A stretch of 64,000 nt of DNA from an uncultured Christensenellaceae bacterium (GTDB lineage: Bacteria > Bacillota > Clostridia > Christensenellales > Pumilibacteraceae). The notes under the pieces were generated by a model. The model was not told the DNA's origin. It searched no databases and saw only the letters and a program-made list of their open reading frames with translations. Each line of letters begins with the position of its first letter. Positions within the stretch are counted from its first letter, which is position 1. A program made the translations under genes and the position numbers. The stretch spans positions 1-64,000 of the forward strand of contig CAJUPB010000003.1 in the NCBI GenBank assembly GCA_910588155.1. The letters run 5' to 3'. Of the stretch, positions 10,001 through 19,000 are shown in pieces.

Positions 10001-10211
10001 ACCGACGACAACAGCGACCACGAGACCCTCGGCAACGTCTTCGACCGCAAGACCGAGCGGCACGAGACCTTCCCAAACGGCGAAACCGACTTCGACGTCC
10101 GCAGCAAGACCCTCGGCGTCCCGAACGGTTTCCCAGACAAGACCTTCGTCCGCAAAAACCGCTGCGACGACAAGACCTTCCGTCAAGCCGAGCGACAAAA
10201 ATAAAAAATAA
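7062..10211 (+). CDS. membrane-anchored transglutaminase-like surface protein
   Basis: I place the start at ATG 7062 (GGAGG at 7053-7057) rather than the upstream in-frame GTG at 7002, giving 1049 residues. A signal peptide (about residues 1-35, ending NDAYAAS) is followed by a transglutaminase-like/protease-fold domain. It has a plausible triad: Cys240 in AICGGYA, His274 in PHMWNYV and Asp289 in AVDVTF. The long middle is beta-rich. One transmembrane helix lies at about 902-928. The cytoplasmic tail of about 115 residues is almost only Ala, Ser, Thr, Pro, Arg and Lys, with repeated ARPS/TARP units. The substrate is unknown; such domains often act as peptidases or cross-linkers of cell-surface proteins. 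It is monocistronic, between its own promoter and terminator. Confidence 0.8.
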   Translation: MKSLTKHIGRTIVTFAAILSLVFGIGAGINLNDAYAASGEDYTYKHFYSRLSPDTRAEKFYAAYEKLAESGEFKKGAIEYDVLSNGFTDAADVSAYINGTDNKIIKAFGAGRDAFIMDHPDLFYVDLFGTSLSMGMQKNNCAAYLDSSRVLTLYSGSINTEKAVNAAIAKYEAKLDEIVAAAKAAGTQPKEQIEFVNKYICDNTVYSFGTEIKDGRNVDTPAAAYISTAYGSLVNGQAICGGYAKGFKAVMDRLGIPCVCVQGYSKRNGNMEPHMWNYVELDGMWYAVDVTFNDTGSNLQKVLLVGGEALKDTHIEDNVISSSGYELRYPAVKPYDYGDDVDDNGMTIVGEYKESSDNTGKTLELFVSFDDKNAKALKEEGKIFIFRSGDFNSETNSVKWTAWFDAKEFGEVYVPLFLEKENGEQCVLHAGIEYIQFALTSKTPDENFQAFYPTDKPDIYGDLSGKPHYYGYKEETCTEDGFFIGEPSVPYHNNAFGSYLPAPGASSVSPHNGGSLPVDDTYDVRIVYNTELELADNGKPAGMDFTTSRGNDTVKQNAVLTDFNWDGEKTITFKFTPSKMFIHNNASYYFVPTNLVGVKSKKAPDFVYYSFKRKSVVCSKIFNDGRLYMNVFGDPRMLDSSDLSVTDFKDENGNYYAASQRSQLMLVASKPTKATQQEMDEALKNNVPIKDGEIITSASYEINLQICGVVQKVPNGSYMQVAFGFPEGYDANDAGTTFKIYHYTHDDKGNITGVEEIPAIITEYGLIAKVKSFSPFTVVQVKNTSAAVGESKSKNIYAYVNGIGGTVTSNGTSGIAQVGDSITYEIKADKGYSVGTVRLNGKTVDASRYSKGTLVLTSDEIESSNMLEVSFITTQSLKSYAAKGISLVIDGTSVVMPKTTNVVGIVLGCIFAVVALAAGGFTLWWFVFRKRPIAKAAATGSATVARPSAKASPTSTRIQNTASKPSVSAKPTARPAQTARPTTTATTRPSATSSTARPSGTRPSQTAKPTSTSAARPSASRTVSQTRPSSAKTAATTRPSVKPSDKNKK

Positions 10212-10222
10212 GTAAAAAAACA

Positions 10223-10264
10223 AAACGCGCCTGTTTCGCAATGCCGAATCGGGCGTGTTTTTTA
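10223..10264 (+). terminator. terminator of the transglutaminase-like gene
   Basis: AACGCGCC pairs with GGGCGTGTT, followed by TTTTTT. Confidence 0.75.
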
Positions 10265-10301
10265 ATGCGAGGATTATTTAAGTCCGTAATGAAACAATCG
10301 A

Positions 10302-11054
10302 TTACGAAAGTTTCTCCGCAAGCTCCGCGAATTTTTTTTCGGACAGTATTTCATTCGTGACATATTCACCGTTATAAAAAACAGCATAGTCAGTCCACGC
10401 CATAGGCGCGTTTTGCGCTTCTTTCTTGTCTCTCAAAAGCACGCTTTCGAATTCCACGCCCTTTTCCTTTGCCGACCTCTCTATTATCGGGACATACTTT
10501 GCCGTGAACGGACAACCGTGAGTATAGTACACGACAAAGCCGCGCTTATCCGTCTTCGGCTGCTTGGCGACGCTCTTAAACTTCGGTATCGGCGCATTTT
10601 CGTCAAAAGGCAGATAATAAAGCACGAAAAACGGTTCGGCGGTATCCGCCGTCTTAAAACCTTTATACGCAAGATATTTAGGGTCTGACAAAAAGGACAT
10701 TTTCTTTGGCGAAGATATGACGGTAATGCCGTGTTTGCCCTGCGCCTTTGCGTCGGCGGTACAAGCCGACAACAAATCATTCGAATAGCCGTGTCCCTTA
10801 AACGAACCCGACACCCAAAAACAGTTTATGTGCATATAGCCGTCCGCCTCTATGGGATACCACGCATTTTCGGCAGGTATATATTCGATAAAGCATTTTC
10901 CGCGTTCGACGGATTTCAAAAAAACCAACCCGTCTTTAAATCTTTCGGAAAGCCACGATTTTTTGCTTGCCACCTGTATGTCTCTATTGTTCGAAATGGC
11001 GCAACAGATATGTTCCCCGTCCAGATTTTCGTTTGTAACCCTTACGTATTCCAT
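10302..11054 (-). CDS. GNAT N-acetyltransferase with YoaP domain
   Basis: I choose ATG 11054, preceded by GGAG, over the longer frame from 11135. This gives 250 residues starting MEYVRVTNENLDGEHICCAI. Residues 1-150 are a GNAT acetyl-CoA domain (INCFWVSGSFKGHGYSNDLL resembles motif A). Residues 180-250 match the YoaP-type C-terminal domain with YYTHGCPFTAKYVP and a single exposed Cys. The substrate is unknown. It is alone between two hypothetical neighbours, and I saw no clear promoter. Confidence 0.8.
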   Translation of the reverse strand: MEYVRVTNENLDGEHICCAISNNRDIQVASKKSWLSERFKDGLVFLKSVERGKCFIEYIPAENAWYPIEADGYMHINCFWVSGSFKGHGYSNDLLSACTADAKAQGKHGITVISSPKKMSFLSDPKYLAYKGFKTADTAEPFFVLYYLPFDENAPIPKFKSVAKQPKTDKRGFVVYYTHGCPFTAKYVPIIERSAKEKGVEFESVLLRDKKEAQNAPMAWTDYAVFYNGEYVTNEILSEKKFAELAEKLS

Positions 11055-11161
11055 TTGTTTTTCACTCCGATTTATTGCAACTTGATTACGATATAAGCTT
11101 ATTGCTTCAAGACCAATACAGACGACTTCCGTCAAAACATACTCTCCGCAAAAAGTAATGA

Positions 11162-11749
11162 TTACAGAACGCCGCGATAGAAATAATGGATTCTGTATTT
11201 TTCGTTTAACGCGCGCGGCACGCAGTTTGCGGTTTCAAAACGCACTTCTTTTTCCGAATAATCGTATTCGGTATAAATCACTTGCAGTCCTTTTTCGTCA
11301 ATCCAAACTTCCTTTTCGACACCGTGAGAATTAAACCACGTCACTATGCAATAATGCCACCAGGCGTTTGTTTTATCGACGTCGAACGGCATAAGAACGC
11401 GCACATCGTCGTAGTAGTAAAAAAGATAATATCCTTTGAGACCGTAATTGTAATTTTCGACTTTAATCAACTTTCCGTCTTTATAGAAAAGTTTATAATA
11501 GCTCTTTGCCGTCTTTCTGATGCTCTTTCTTTCAGTGATGTTGTGCTCTTGTTTCATAAGTGTTTCTCTTAATCCGCAACATAACAACGACCAATAATAT
11601 TTCGTATTCCCCGTCATATAGCGAATCTCGCACTCGCTTTCGTCCACGTCAAACCACTTGCTCGATTTTGCATATTCGTATGCTTTACCGTTCAAATCGA
11701 TTGCTTTATTTACCACATATTCGGTATCCGCGACATAATCCGTATCCAT
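11162..11749 (-). CDS. hypothetical protein, leaderless gene
   Basis: This 195-residue acidic and aromatic-rich protein (many Tyr and Trp, e.g. KGYYLFYYYDD) has no signal peptide or membrane helix. I do not recognise the family. There is no ribosome site: TATACT ends seven bases before the ATG, so transcription should start at the initiation codon itself. The next gene downstream on the same strand is a secreted lipoprotein, but with its own promoter. Confidence 0.6.
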   Translation of the reverse strand: MDTDYVADTEYVVNKAIDLNGKAYEYAKSSKWFDVDESECEIRYMTGNTKYYWSLLCCGLRETLMKQEHNITERKSIRKTAKSYYKLFYKDGKLIKVENYNYGLKGYYLFYYYDDVRVLMPFDVDKTNAWWHYCIVTWFNSHGVEKEVWIDEKGLQVIYTEYDYSEKEVRFETANCVPRALNEKYRIHYFYRGVL

Positions 11750-11756
11750 AATATTA

Positions 11757-11785
11757 AGTATAACACATTCGTAAACATAAGTCTA
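11757..11785 (-). promoter_or_regulatory. promoter of leaderless hypothetical gene
   Basis: TAGACT (11785-11780) and TATACT (11762-11757), spacer 17. The -10 box ends seven bases before the ATG at 11749. Confidence 0.5.
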
Positions 11786-11790
11786 TCGAT

Positions 11791-13614
11791 TTAAACGCCT
11801 TGACGGTTGCTCTTGACCGTATCGAAGAATGTGTTTTTACTGCCGATATATGTCTGTATGTCGTTATACGTTACTTCACTTTTTACAGTATCGAAAAGTG
11901 CTTTAAGATTGTTAAATATCGCATTTACGGATGCGATGTTGTTATTCGGAAGTGACGTTGTCGCTATGTACGAATTTTTCTCTTTAACGTCTGCGGGGAA
12001 TGTGTCAATGTATTCCGTTTGAACAAACAGCATAGTCACAGAGGTTTTGACGCTCGTATATTCTGTTTTGCCGTTATTTGTTTGAGCAACGATATACCGC
12101 ACGTCTTTCATTTCTATGTCAAATCGACGAGAAGCCATAGCCAAGCCGATACCACCGACGTTTTTGGGTTCAAAAGTTGCCGATTGTCCATTTACGAAAA
12201 TACTGTCTGCATTAGTGCCGTTCGAATCATCTTTTACGCGCACGCTTGTAAATCCCGAAATATCGTTTAAATTAAACCACGTAGTGTCGTAATCGCATAT
12301 TTTGATTGTTTCCAACACTCTGCCGCCTATAAATTCGCCGGTTACCGACGAGTAAACCTCCTCGTATCCGTCTATTTTAAGGTCGTCGGTCTCGCGCTTG
12401 TCTGACATAATGCAGGTCGTTTGGGCGTTGCTTGATATTACTCCGGAAGTTTTTAAGTTCTTGTTTTCGTTACCGGTAAATTCGCGTAAATACCCCGTTA
12501 CGGTATTGCCGTTGCGCACAAACTCTATTTGCTTTATATTGCCCACATCTGCGACGGTCGTTCTCACGGCTAATTTCAAACTTGTTTCGTTTGCGGTATA
12601 CTTGATTGCAAAATTGTTTGTAAGCTGAATTCTGCCGATTCTTTCTTTGGTCTGTGAAGAATAATGCAATTCTACGTTGAGCGCGGAATTGCCGACAAGC
12701 ATCGTGCTGTTGTCGCCGTCAAGCACAATCTTAATTTTAAATCCGCCCGCTCCGCCAACGAATTCGGCGTAATTATCCGGATTGTTGTTAATGAATGTCT
12801 GGTAGACGTCGGCAATCATACCGCCTATGTTAAATACCGTATCCGCGGCGTTTAATACCTGCGTTGTGTCCGCAAGCCCTTCATACAAAACGTAAAATTG
12901 CTTGCCTATGTGCTTTTTGGAAATAAGCGAGACCGGAACATCGGCCGCAAAACCGTCAAGTCCACCGACCGGTTGCGTCGCGTGCGCCATCTTTTCGGGC
13001 AAGAAAGCCGACGGCAGGAAACTCCACGGCTCGGGTTTGTCAAGCAGGGCATTGACTATGGACAGTGCAATTTCCATTTTTCCGATAATCGTCAGCTTTG
13101 CGGATAGCACTTTTGTAACATAATTGGGATTTGTAAGCGTCGCAGTCACCGTATATTCGCCGATGTCGATTTTGCCGTTTCCCGTATAAGTAATTTCCGT
13201 GTTTTGCGGAAGAGTGCCGTTTATGAAAAGAGATTGCGCTTCGCCGGAGTAAACAACGCTCTTATCTGTCAGCGTGATACCCGTGAACTCTGCTCTATTG
13301 ACAGTGAGTTTTGCGGATAGCACTTTTGTAACATAATTGGGATTTGTAAGCGTCGCAGTCACCGTATATTCGCCGACGTCGGTTTTGCCGTTTCCCGTAT
13401 AAGTAATTTCCGTGTTTTGCGGAAGAGTGCCGGAAACTTCAAGTGAATGCGATTGCCCGTCGTAAGTGAATTCCGCGTCGTTTAAAGTCGCCCCGTCAAA
13501 TGTAAGACTGCCCGTCGGCGGCTCGGCAGAGTGTCCGTCGCCGCAAGCACAAACGAGTAAGGAACACGCTGCAAGCAATATTGTCAATAAAATCATTGCT
13601 AAACCTTTCTTCAT
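11791..13614 (-). CDS. lipoprotein with two MBG-type Ig-like repeats
   Basis: The start is ATG 13614 (AAGGAG ten bases upstream), giving 607 residues. The signal sequence contains two possible lipoboxes, LLAAC and VCAC. Residues about 30-175 hold two near-identical 71-residue modules (LPQNTEITYTGNGK, YTVTATLTNPNYV), typical of MBG-type bacterial immunoglobulin folds built from internal duplication. The remaining 430 residues are beta-rich with no family I know. It is probably a surface-exposed adhesin or substrate-binding protein. Expression is likely controlled by the structured leader and terminator at 13637-13835. Confidence 0.75.
   Translation of the reverse strand: MKKGLAMILLTILLAACSLLVCACGDGHSAEPPTGSLTFDGATLNDAEFTYDGQSHSLEVSGTLPQNTEITYTGNGKTDVGEYTVTATLTNPNYVTKVLSAKLTVNRAEFTGITLTDKSVVYSGEAQSLFINGTLPQNTEITYTGNGKIDIGEYTVTATLTNPNYVTKVLSAKLTIIGKMEIALSIVNALLDKPEPWSFLPSAFLPEKMAHATQPVGGLDGFAADVPVSLISKKHIGKQFYVLYEGLADTTQVLNAADTVFNIGGMIADVYQTFINNNPDNYAEFVGGAGGFKIKIVLDGDNSTMLVGNSALNVELHYSSQTKERIGRIQLTNNFAIKYTANETSLKLAVRTTVADVGNIKQIEFVRNGNTVTGYLREFTGNENKNLKTSGVISSNAQTTCIMSDKRETDDLKIDGYEEVYSSVTGEFIGGRVLETIKICDYDTTWFNLNDISGFTSVRVKDDSNGTNADSIFVNGQSATFEPKNVGGIGLAMASRRFDIEMKDVRYIVAQTNNGKTEYTSVKTSVTMLFVQTEYIDTFPADVKEKNSYIATTSLPNNNIASVNAIFNNLKALFDTVKSEVTYNDIQTYIGSKNTFFDTVKSNRQGV
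13097..13219. repeat. MBG module DNA repeat, copy 1
   Basis: 123 bases repeated directly at 13310-13432, 213 bases (71 codons) away, with two differences by eye. Such similarity within one gene points to recent duplication or ongoing gene conversion. Confidence 0.85.
13310..13432. repeat. MBG module DNA repeat, copy 2
   Basis: Second copy of the 123-base unit at 13097-13219, encoding the N-terminal MBG module of the lipoprotein. Confidence 0.85.
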
Positions 13615-13636
13615 ATAACTCTCCTTAAAGAAAAAA

Positions 13637-13835
13637 TGCGTCAGCCGAAGCCAACGCACGAAAAACGCAAACTCCGACTGTCGCCAAACAATTATTACGC
13701 AGGTATGGATTTCGTCCCAATATTCACGTAAAAGGAATTTGCATTTTTACCAAATTCAAAACGTAAATAAAGAACGAAATGTCTATTAAAATAAAAATAC
13801 CCATACTCCTAATTAGGGTGTAATAATTGTTTGGC
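13637..13835 (-). ncRNA. structured leader RNA with terminator, candidate riboswitch or small RNA
   Basis: The predicted transcript start (13835) is the first base of a 16-bp helix between 13835-13820 and 13698-13683. Inside nest P2 GTATGG/CCATAC, P3 ATTTCGTTC/GGACGAAAT, P4 TATTTACGT/ACGTGAATA and P5 GAATTTG/CAAATTC with a 9-base loop. P3 and P4 each contain one G-U pair that would be an A-C mismatch in the plus-strand RNA, which favours the minus strand as the functional one. After 24 bases a terminator hairpin (13658-13637, TGCGT...ACGCA) is followed by TTTTTTCTTT just ahead of the lipoprotein's ribosome site. Bases 13684-13672 can instead pair with the terminator's 3' arm (13650-13638), with one mismatch. 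I recognise no known class. A free RNA of about 200 nt (6S-like rod) is the alternative. Confidence 0.6.
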
Positions 13836-13841
13836 TCAATC

Positions 13842-13870
13842 AGTATAGCATATTTGAAAATGAAAATCAA
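13842..13870 (-). promoter_or_regulatory. promoter of the structured leader RNA
   Basis: TTGATT (13870-13865) and TATACT (13847-13842) with a 17-base spacer place the start at G13835, the first base of the closing helix. Confidence 0.7.
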
Positions 13871-14004
13871 TCTTTTATAATAGTTTTTTTTACTTGACAA
13901 TTGACGGGGCTTTATAAACAGCAAAGCATAACCCATAAAAAGCCGATAACGGCAATTCTACGGCTTATGGCGGCACTATGCGGAACAAAAAACGCAAAGA
14001 AAAA

Positions 14005-14045
14005 AACCTAAAACCGATTCCCACAAAAGGAGTTCGTTTTAGGTT
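14005..14045 (-). terminator. terminator of the tRNA-Arg/tRNA-Ala transcript
   Basis: AACCTAAAACG and CGGTTTTAGGTT form a long stem followed on the minus strand by TTTTTC, seven bases behind tRNA-Ala. Confidence 0.8.
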
Positions 14046-14051
14046 TTGATT

Positions 14052-14127
14052 TGGTGGAGCTAACGAGATTCGAACTCGTGACCTTTTGAATGCCATTCAA
14101 ACGCGCTACCAACTGCGCCATAACCCC
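14052..14127 (-). tRNA. tRNA-Ala (GGC anticodon)
   Basis: The acceptor GGGGTTA/TAGCTCC contains the G3:U70 alanine pair. The anticodon stem TTTGA/TCAAA frames loop ATGGCAT (GGC). The T arm is ACGAG-TTCGAAT-CTCGT and CCA is encoded. It is cotranscribed with tRNA-Arg upstream. Confidence 0.95.
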
Positions 14128-14171
14128 ATAAAATAACGTAATCCGTTTTACTTTCGGATTACGTTTTAAAG

Positions 14172-14248
14172 TGGTGCGCCGTGAGGAGCTCGAATCCCCA
14201 ACCTTTGGTTCCGTAGACCAACGCTCTATCCAATTGAGCTAACAGCGC
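14172..14248 (-). tRNA. tRNA-Arg (ACG anticodon)
   Basis: The acceptor is GCGCTGT/ACGGCGC, the D arm GCTC...GAGC, and the anticodon stem TTGGT/ACCAA with loop CTACGGA (ACG; A34 is a target for TadA, which is encoded at 56758-57228). CCA is encoded. First tRNA of the pair. Confidence 0.95.
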
Positions 14249-14281
14249 ATATAAATTTATCGCATCCGACGACGCTTGATT

Positions 14282-14311
14282 ATTATATATCAAAGTCGCC
14301 GCAAAAGTCAA
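14282..14311 (-). promoter_or_regulatory. promoter of the tRNA pair
   Basis: TTGACT (14311-14306) and TATAAT (14287-14282) with an 18-base spacer, about 34 bases upstream of tRNA-Arg. Confidence 0.75.
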
Positions 14312-14353
14312 TCGTTTTACGGGCGTTTCGCAATTTTCCGAGCAATAAAAATA

Positions 14354-14380
14354 GCGCCGTCCTTTTTTCAAAGACGGCGC
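14354..14380 (-). terminator. terminator of the IMP dehydrogenase gene
   Basis: GCGCCGTC and GACGGCGC form a perfect 8-bp stem with TATTTTTATT on the minus-strand 3' side. Confidence 0.85.
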
Positions 14381-14393
14381 ATATTACGTTTTA

Positions 14394-15896
14394 TCACACC
14401 TTTGTATTCGTATTTCTCAATATGACGTCGTGATAGCCGCCTTCGACGATACTCGTCGCGGAAACAAGCGTTATCTTTGCGTCCTTCTGCAATTGCGCAA
14501 TCGAAGTCACGCCGCAGTTGCACATCGTCGATTTGACTTTATACAAACTTTTTTCGACGTTGTCGCGCAAGCTGCCTGCATACACGACATAAGAGTCGAC
14601 GCCCTCCTCGAACGAAAGTTTGCTCTTGCCGCCGAGGTCGTAGCGCTGCCAATTGCGGGCGCGATTGCTGCCCTCGCCCCAATATTCTTTTACGTACGTG
14701 CCGTTGACGTTGAGTTTGTTTGTCGGGCTTTCGTCGAATCTTGCGAAGTATCTGCCGAGCATTATGAAGTCCGCGCCCATTGCGAGAGCCAGCGTCATAT
14801 GATAGTCGTGCACGATGCCGCCGTCCGAACAAATAGGAACGTATATTCCCGTCTTTTTATAGTACTCGTCGCGAGCCGCCGCCACTTCTATGACTGCCGT
14901 CGCCTGTCCTCTGCCGATACCTTTTTGCTCTCTCGTTATACAGATAGAACCGCCGCCGATGCCCACTTTGACGAAATCCGCGCCCGCCTCGGCAAGGAAC
15001 ATAAAGCCGTCCCTGTCCACGACGTTGCCTGCGCCGACCTTGACTTTGTCGCCGTATTTCGCGCGAATGAAGTCCAACGTCTTCTTCTGCCAACAGGTAT
15101 AGCCCTCGGACGAATCTATGCACAGCACGTCCGCGCCCGCTTCCACGAGAGCGGGAACTCGCTTTTCGTAGTCCAAAGTATTTATGCCTGCGCCGACCAT
15201 AAATCTCTTATGCTCGTCCAACAGTTCCTGCGGGTTTTCCTTATGGTTGTCGTAGTCCTTTCTGAACACGAGATATACGAGATTGCCCTTTTCGTCCACA
15301 AGCGGCAGCGAGTTGAGTTTATGCTCCCATATAATATCGTTTGCCTCTTTCAGCGACGTATTTGCGGGAGCGGTCACGAGCTTTTTAAACGGCGTCATAA
15401 ATTCCTTTATCTTGGTTTCGGGCGCCATACGGCTGACGCGGTAATCCCTGCCCGTAACTATACCGAGCAACTTGCCGCTGCCCGTGCCGTCGTCGGTGAC
15501 GGCTATCGTCGAATGACCGTTTTTCTGTTTCAGCGCGACGCAGTCGGCGAGAGTGTTTTCGGGGGTCAGATTGCTGTCGGAAACGACGAAACCCGCTTTA
15601 TAGCTTTTGACTTTGGCAACCATCTCGGCTTCCGACTCTATCGTCTGCGAACCGTATATGAACGACATACCTCCCTCTCTTGCCAGCGCGAGTGCAAGCG
15701 TGTCGTTGGACACCGACTGCATTATCGCGGAAACAAGCGGAATATTCAGGCTGATTGCCGGTTGCTCTCCCTTTTTGAATTTGACGAGCGGCGTCTTTAA
15801 CGATACGTTTGCGGGAACGCATTCGGGCGAAGTGTAGCCCGGAACAAGCAGATATTCGCTGAACGTATGCGACGGCTCTTTATAATAGTGCGCCAT
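14394..15896 (-). CDS. guaB: IMP dehydrogenase
   Basis: This cytoplasmic enzyme oxidises IMP to XMP with NAD+, the first step of GMP synthesis. It has 500 residues, close to the usual length. The barrel is interrupted by two CBS domains (about residues 100-230: [18 protein letters not shown] and [17 protein letters not shown]). The catalytic loop [20 protein letters not shown] carries the reactive Cys319. [20 protein letters not shown] is the IMP-binding glycine-rich part, and GSLRD and the active-site flap follow. It is monocistronic, with its own promoter and terminator; GGAGG lies before the ATG. Confidence 0.95.
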   Translation of the reverse strand: MAHYYKEPSHTFSEYLLVPGYTSPECVPANVSLKTPLVKFKKGEQPAISLNIPLVSAIMQSVSNDTLALALAREGGMSFIYGSQTIESEAEMVAKVKSYKAGFVVSDSNLTPENTLADCVALKQKNGHSTIAVTDDGTGSGKLLGIVTGRDYRVSRMAPETKIKEFMTPFKKLVTAPANTSLKEANDIIWEHKLNSLPLVDEKGNLVYLVFRKDYDNHKENPQELLDEHKRFMVGAGINTLDYEKRVPALVEAGADVLCIDSSEGYTCWQKKTLDFIRAKYGDKVKVGAGNVVDRDGFMFLAEAGADFVKVGIGGGSICITREQKGIGRGQATAVIEVAAARDEYYKKTGIYVPICSDGGIVHDYHMTLALAMGADFIMLGRYFARFDESPTNKLNVNGTYVKEYWGEGSNRARNWQRYDLGGKSKLSFEEGVDSYVVYAGSLRDNVEKSLYKVKSTMCNCGVTSIAQLQKDAKITLVSATSIVEGGYHDVILRNTNTKV

Positions 15897-15935
15897 TTGA
15901 AACTGTCCTCCGTGTAATCCTGTATATTATCTGAT

Positions 15936-15964
15936 AGTATATCATATCCGAAAAAAACTTGCAA
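15936..15964 (-). promoter_or_regulatory. guaB promoter
   Basis: TTGCAA (15964-15959) and TATACT (15941-15936), spacer 17, about 40 bases before the start. Confidence 0.7.
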
Positions 15965-16011
15965 TCGTTTAAACAAAGGTTTTGAAATTAGTGCGCAGCA
16001 AAGACGGCAAA

Positions 16012-16039
16012 CGCCCGTCGGATTTCTCCGTCGGGCGTC
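16012..16039 (-). terminator. terminator behind the second GH3 gene
   Basis: ACGCCCG-CGGA and TCCG-CGGGCGT make a strong stem on the minus strand; the tail (TTTGCCGTCTTTGC) is only moderately T-rich. Confidence 0.6.
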
Positions 16040-16077
16040 TTGTTTGCCTTTATTCTCCCTCTATGTTCGGGCTCTTT

Positions 16078-19000
16078 TTATTCTTCCGCTTCCTCTTTTA
16101 CGGTTTGCGCGGGCGCCGATTTCAAGGCTTTCAGCAAGCCCAAAGTTATAAATACCGCCCACACGGCACAGCCCGCAAGCACAAGCACTTCCACCGATAT
16201 TGCAACCGGTATCCACCACGCGAATACCGCCGGCGCAATACGCACGCTTAAATCTATCGCGTACTTTTGGCTTGTTTCTCCCGTATCTCCGAATATTGCG
16301 TCAAGCTGCGTGCGGTCGTAAGTGGACGCATAGTTATAGGTGTCGACACCCGTCCACAAAACGTTCTTCGCCGCGCGCTGTGCCGCCGCTATCATCGTCG
16401 GGTCTTTGTCGTCTATGTCGTCGAACATCGTGACAGAATTGTTAAGCCAGATGTCCTGTCCCGAACGAAGTCCCTGCGTGTGGCTGAACTTACCCAAGCC
16501 GTAAGCCGACGCAAGCGAGCATATATCGGTAAGCAACGTGCCTTTGAATCCCCATTCGTCGCGGAGTATCTGCGTGCAAGTCGCGTAATTTGCGCCCGAC
16601 CAGACGGGTCCCACATTATTGAACGAGGTCATTATTGCGTTGCCTCCGCCCTTTTTGACGGCTATTTCGAAAGCTCTCATCGGGTTCTCGCGCAGCGACT
16701 GCTCGGTAAGCCAAGTATCGACATCGGTCGGATTTGCGCCGTATTCGCAGACGACGAAGTGTTTCATATAGCAGTACAGATTGTTCATCTTCGCGCCGTG
16801 TACCACGTTTGCCGCAAGATAGCCCGTAAGCACTGCGTCTTCGCTGTAATATTCGAAGTTGCGATTCGTGTAAGCCGTGCGATGAAGGTTCATACCGGGA
16901 GCGTACCAACCGCTTACTTTGCTGTTGGCAGCCTCCATACCCATAAACAAGCCAATCTCCAAAAGCAGGTTTTTGTTCCACGAGCAACCGAGCAGAGATT
17001 CGCTGGGCCACACCGTCCAAAGCTCCTCTATCTTCTCCGCCGCCGCGGAACCGCCTTCCCACGCGCCTTTGAGCGCGGTAAGGTTGAAGCCCGCGGGTCC
17101 GTCGTAATCGACGTTTTTCAACTTTCCTACCGACTCCGCTTCGTAGGTCTGGAAGCCCGCGAAATGGAACAGGTTTTTAAGCTCGGAAACAGTCATTTGT
17201 TTGACTATCTCTTCCCACTTTGCTCCGTCGAAATCTGCGGCAAGTTCTTTGATAAGCTCTTTGTTATATTCGAGTTTGACGCTTGTGTCCTTACCTTTGA
17301 GCTGGTCGGCAGTAGCTTTTCCGCCGCCTTCCACGGTGACTATTCTGTGGTCGGTAGCGGTACTGCCCGTCGTAGGCATCGTTTCGGTTTCATAAGTCGG
17401 GTTCAAGTACACGCGCGCGGCTTTCATCTTTTCGTGGTTTCTGTCGGGGCCTTCGGTGCGAGCCGTGCAGGTATCCGCAAAATTCTTAAAGGAATCGGCT
17501 CTGCTCAAATAGCTGCCCTTGGTAAGACCGACGTTCGTGCCGTCCACAGACACGCCGGCATACGCCTCGTCGCCCGTAAGGCGGGTGTCGATTTCTCCGC
17601 CGCCGACGGGGTCTTTGTCGTACACGAGAGTGCTGTCTGCCTTATAAGTAAACGTAGCGTTGTTTCCGCTTGCCATTACGTCGTCGGCAACGGTGTGAGC
17701 GTCGGTGCGAAGCGTAAGCTCGTAGTCGCCTTCGTCAAGCTCCCAAGAGGTCTTGCCGTTTCCGTTGAGGTCCCAGCAGTCGAAAGACGCAAGTTCGAAA
17801 GCAGATACTTTCAAGGTCACTTCCGCGGTGCCTTTCGGCTCTATCAACGGCGTCTTTTCGAACGCCACGAGGTTGACCGCCGACTTTTCTATTCCGCCCG
17901 AAGTATACGGGGGATTGGCGTAAAGCTCGACGACGTCTTTGCCGGCTTTGCTTCCCGTGTTTTTAACTTCCACGGTTATGCTTATCTCGGTATTGAGCGC
18001 GAGTTTGGAATTTCTCGCGGGAGAAACGCTCTTTACTTTCCACTCGAAATCGGTGTAATCGAGACCGTAACCGAACGGATATTGAACCACTGCGTCATAA
18101 CCTTTGCCGAACTTATTGCCTGCTTTCGAGAAATAACCTTCCGCGTCCGCCGTTTCATACCATTTGTAGCCGTAGTAGATATTTTCGGCTTCCACCATAT
18201 TCTGGGTCTGCACATTGCTGTTTACGTTTACATTGCGGTTGTTGACCCAAGTGGGGTCGTATTTATGATTGGTTGCCGCAAACACGTACGTATCGGAAGT
18301 TCTGCCGGACGGGTTTATTTCGCCTTTTAAAATCTTTCCGATTGCGTGCGCGCCCGACTGACCCGTAAAGCCCGCATAAAGACAGGCGTCTATACCGTAT
18401 TCCGGCATTTCGACAAAGTCGAGATTCATTGCATTTGCTGCGTTTACAATCACTATTATCTTGGCAAAGGTTGCGTCGGTTTTCAAATACTTCAAGAGCG
18501 CTTCTTCCTGGTCGGTAAGTTCGAGATAAGTCTTGCTGTTATCTCTGTTGCCCTCGCTTTGTTTCAAAGGTATTTCGGGAATGGTTTCGCCTGCGTTTCT
18601 GCCCAACACGACTATCGCCGTATCCGAGAACTGTGTCGCATTCGAGGACGTCACAACCTGTTTAACGTTTAAAGTATCCGGTTCGGCGAGATTGTAATTG
18701 CCGTCTTTCAGCACTTCTTTCAGCCCCGCATAATAATTTTCGAGAGCTTCGTTCACCTCGAAACCCGCGTCTTTCAGCGAGCGCATAAGCGTGTGCTTAT
18801 CCTCGGGTTTTATCACACCCGTACCGCTGCCGATACCCGTAACTTTCCAGTTTTGGTCGGCTGACGCCGCACCGAACACGTTGATTTTGGCGCCGTTTTC
18901 CAGCGGTAATGCGTCGTTTTCGTTGCGAAGAAGCACCATACTGTCTTCGCCGGCAGCCTTGGCAAGGTCGTCGCCGAGCTTGGAACTGTATTCGCCCTCG

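Noticed and set aside
13683..13835. MITE with 15-16 bp terminal inverted repeats
   Set aside because: No target-site duplication flanks it, a promoter starts exactly at one end, and the internal mismatches become G-U pairs only in the minus-strand RNA. An RNA element fits better, though a domesticated MITE is not excluded.
13724..13936. 70-codon minus-strand frame inside the 13.7-kb intergenic region
   Set aside because: It covers the promoter and helices of the structured RNA. The only start with a nearby GGAG has one-base spacing.
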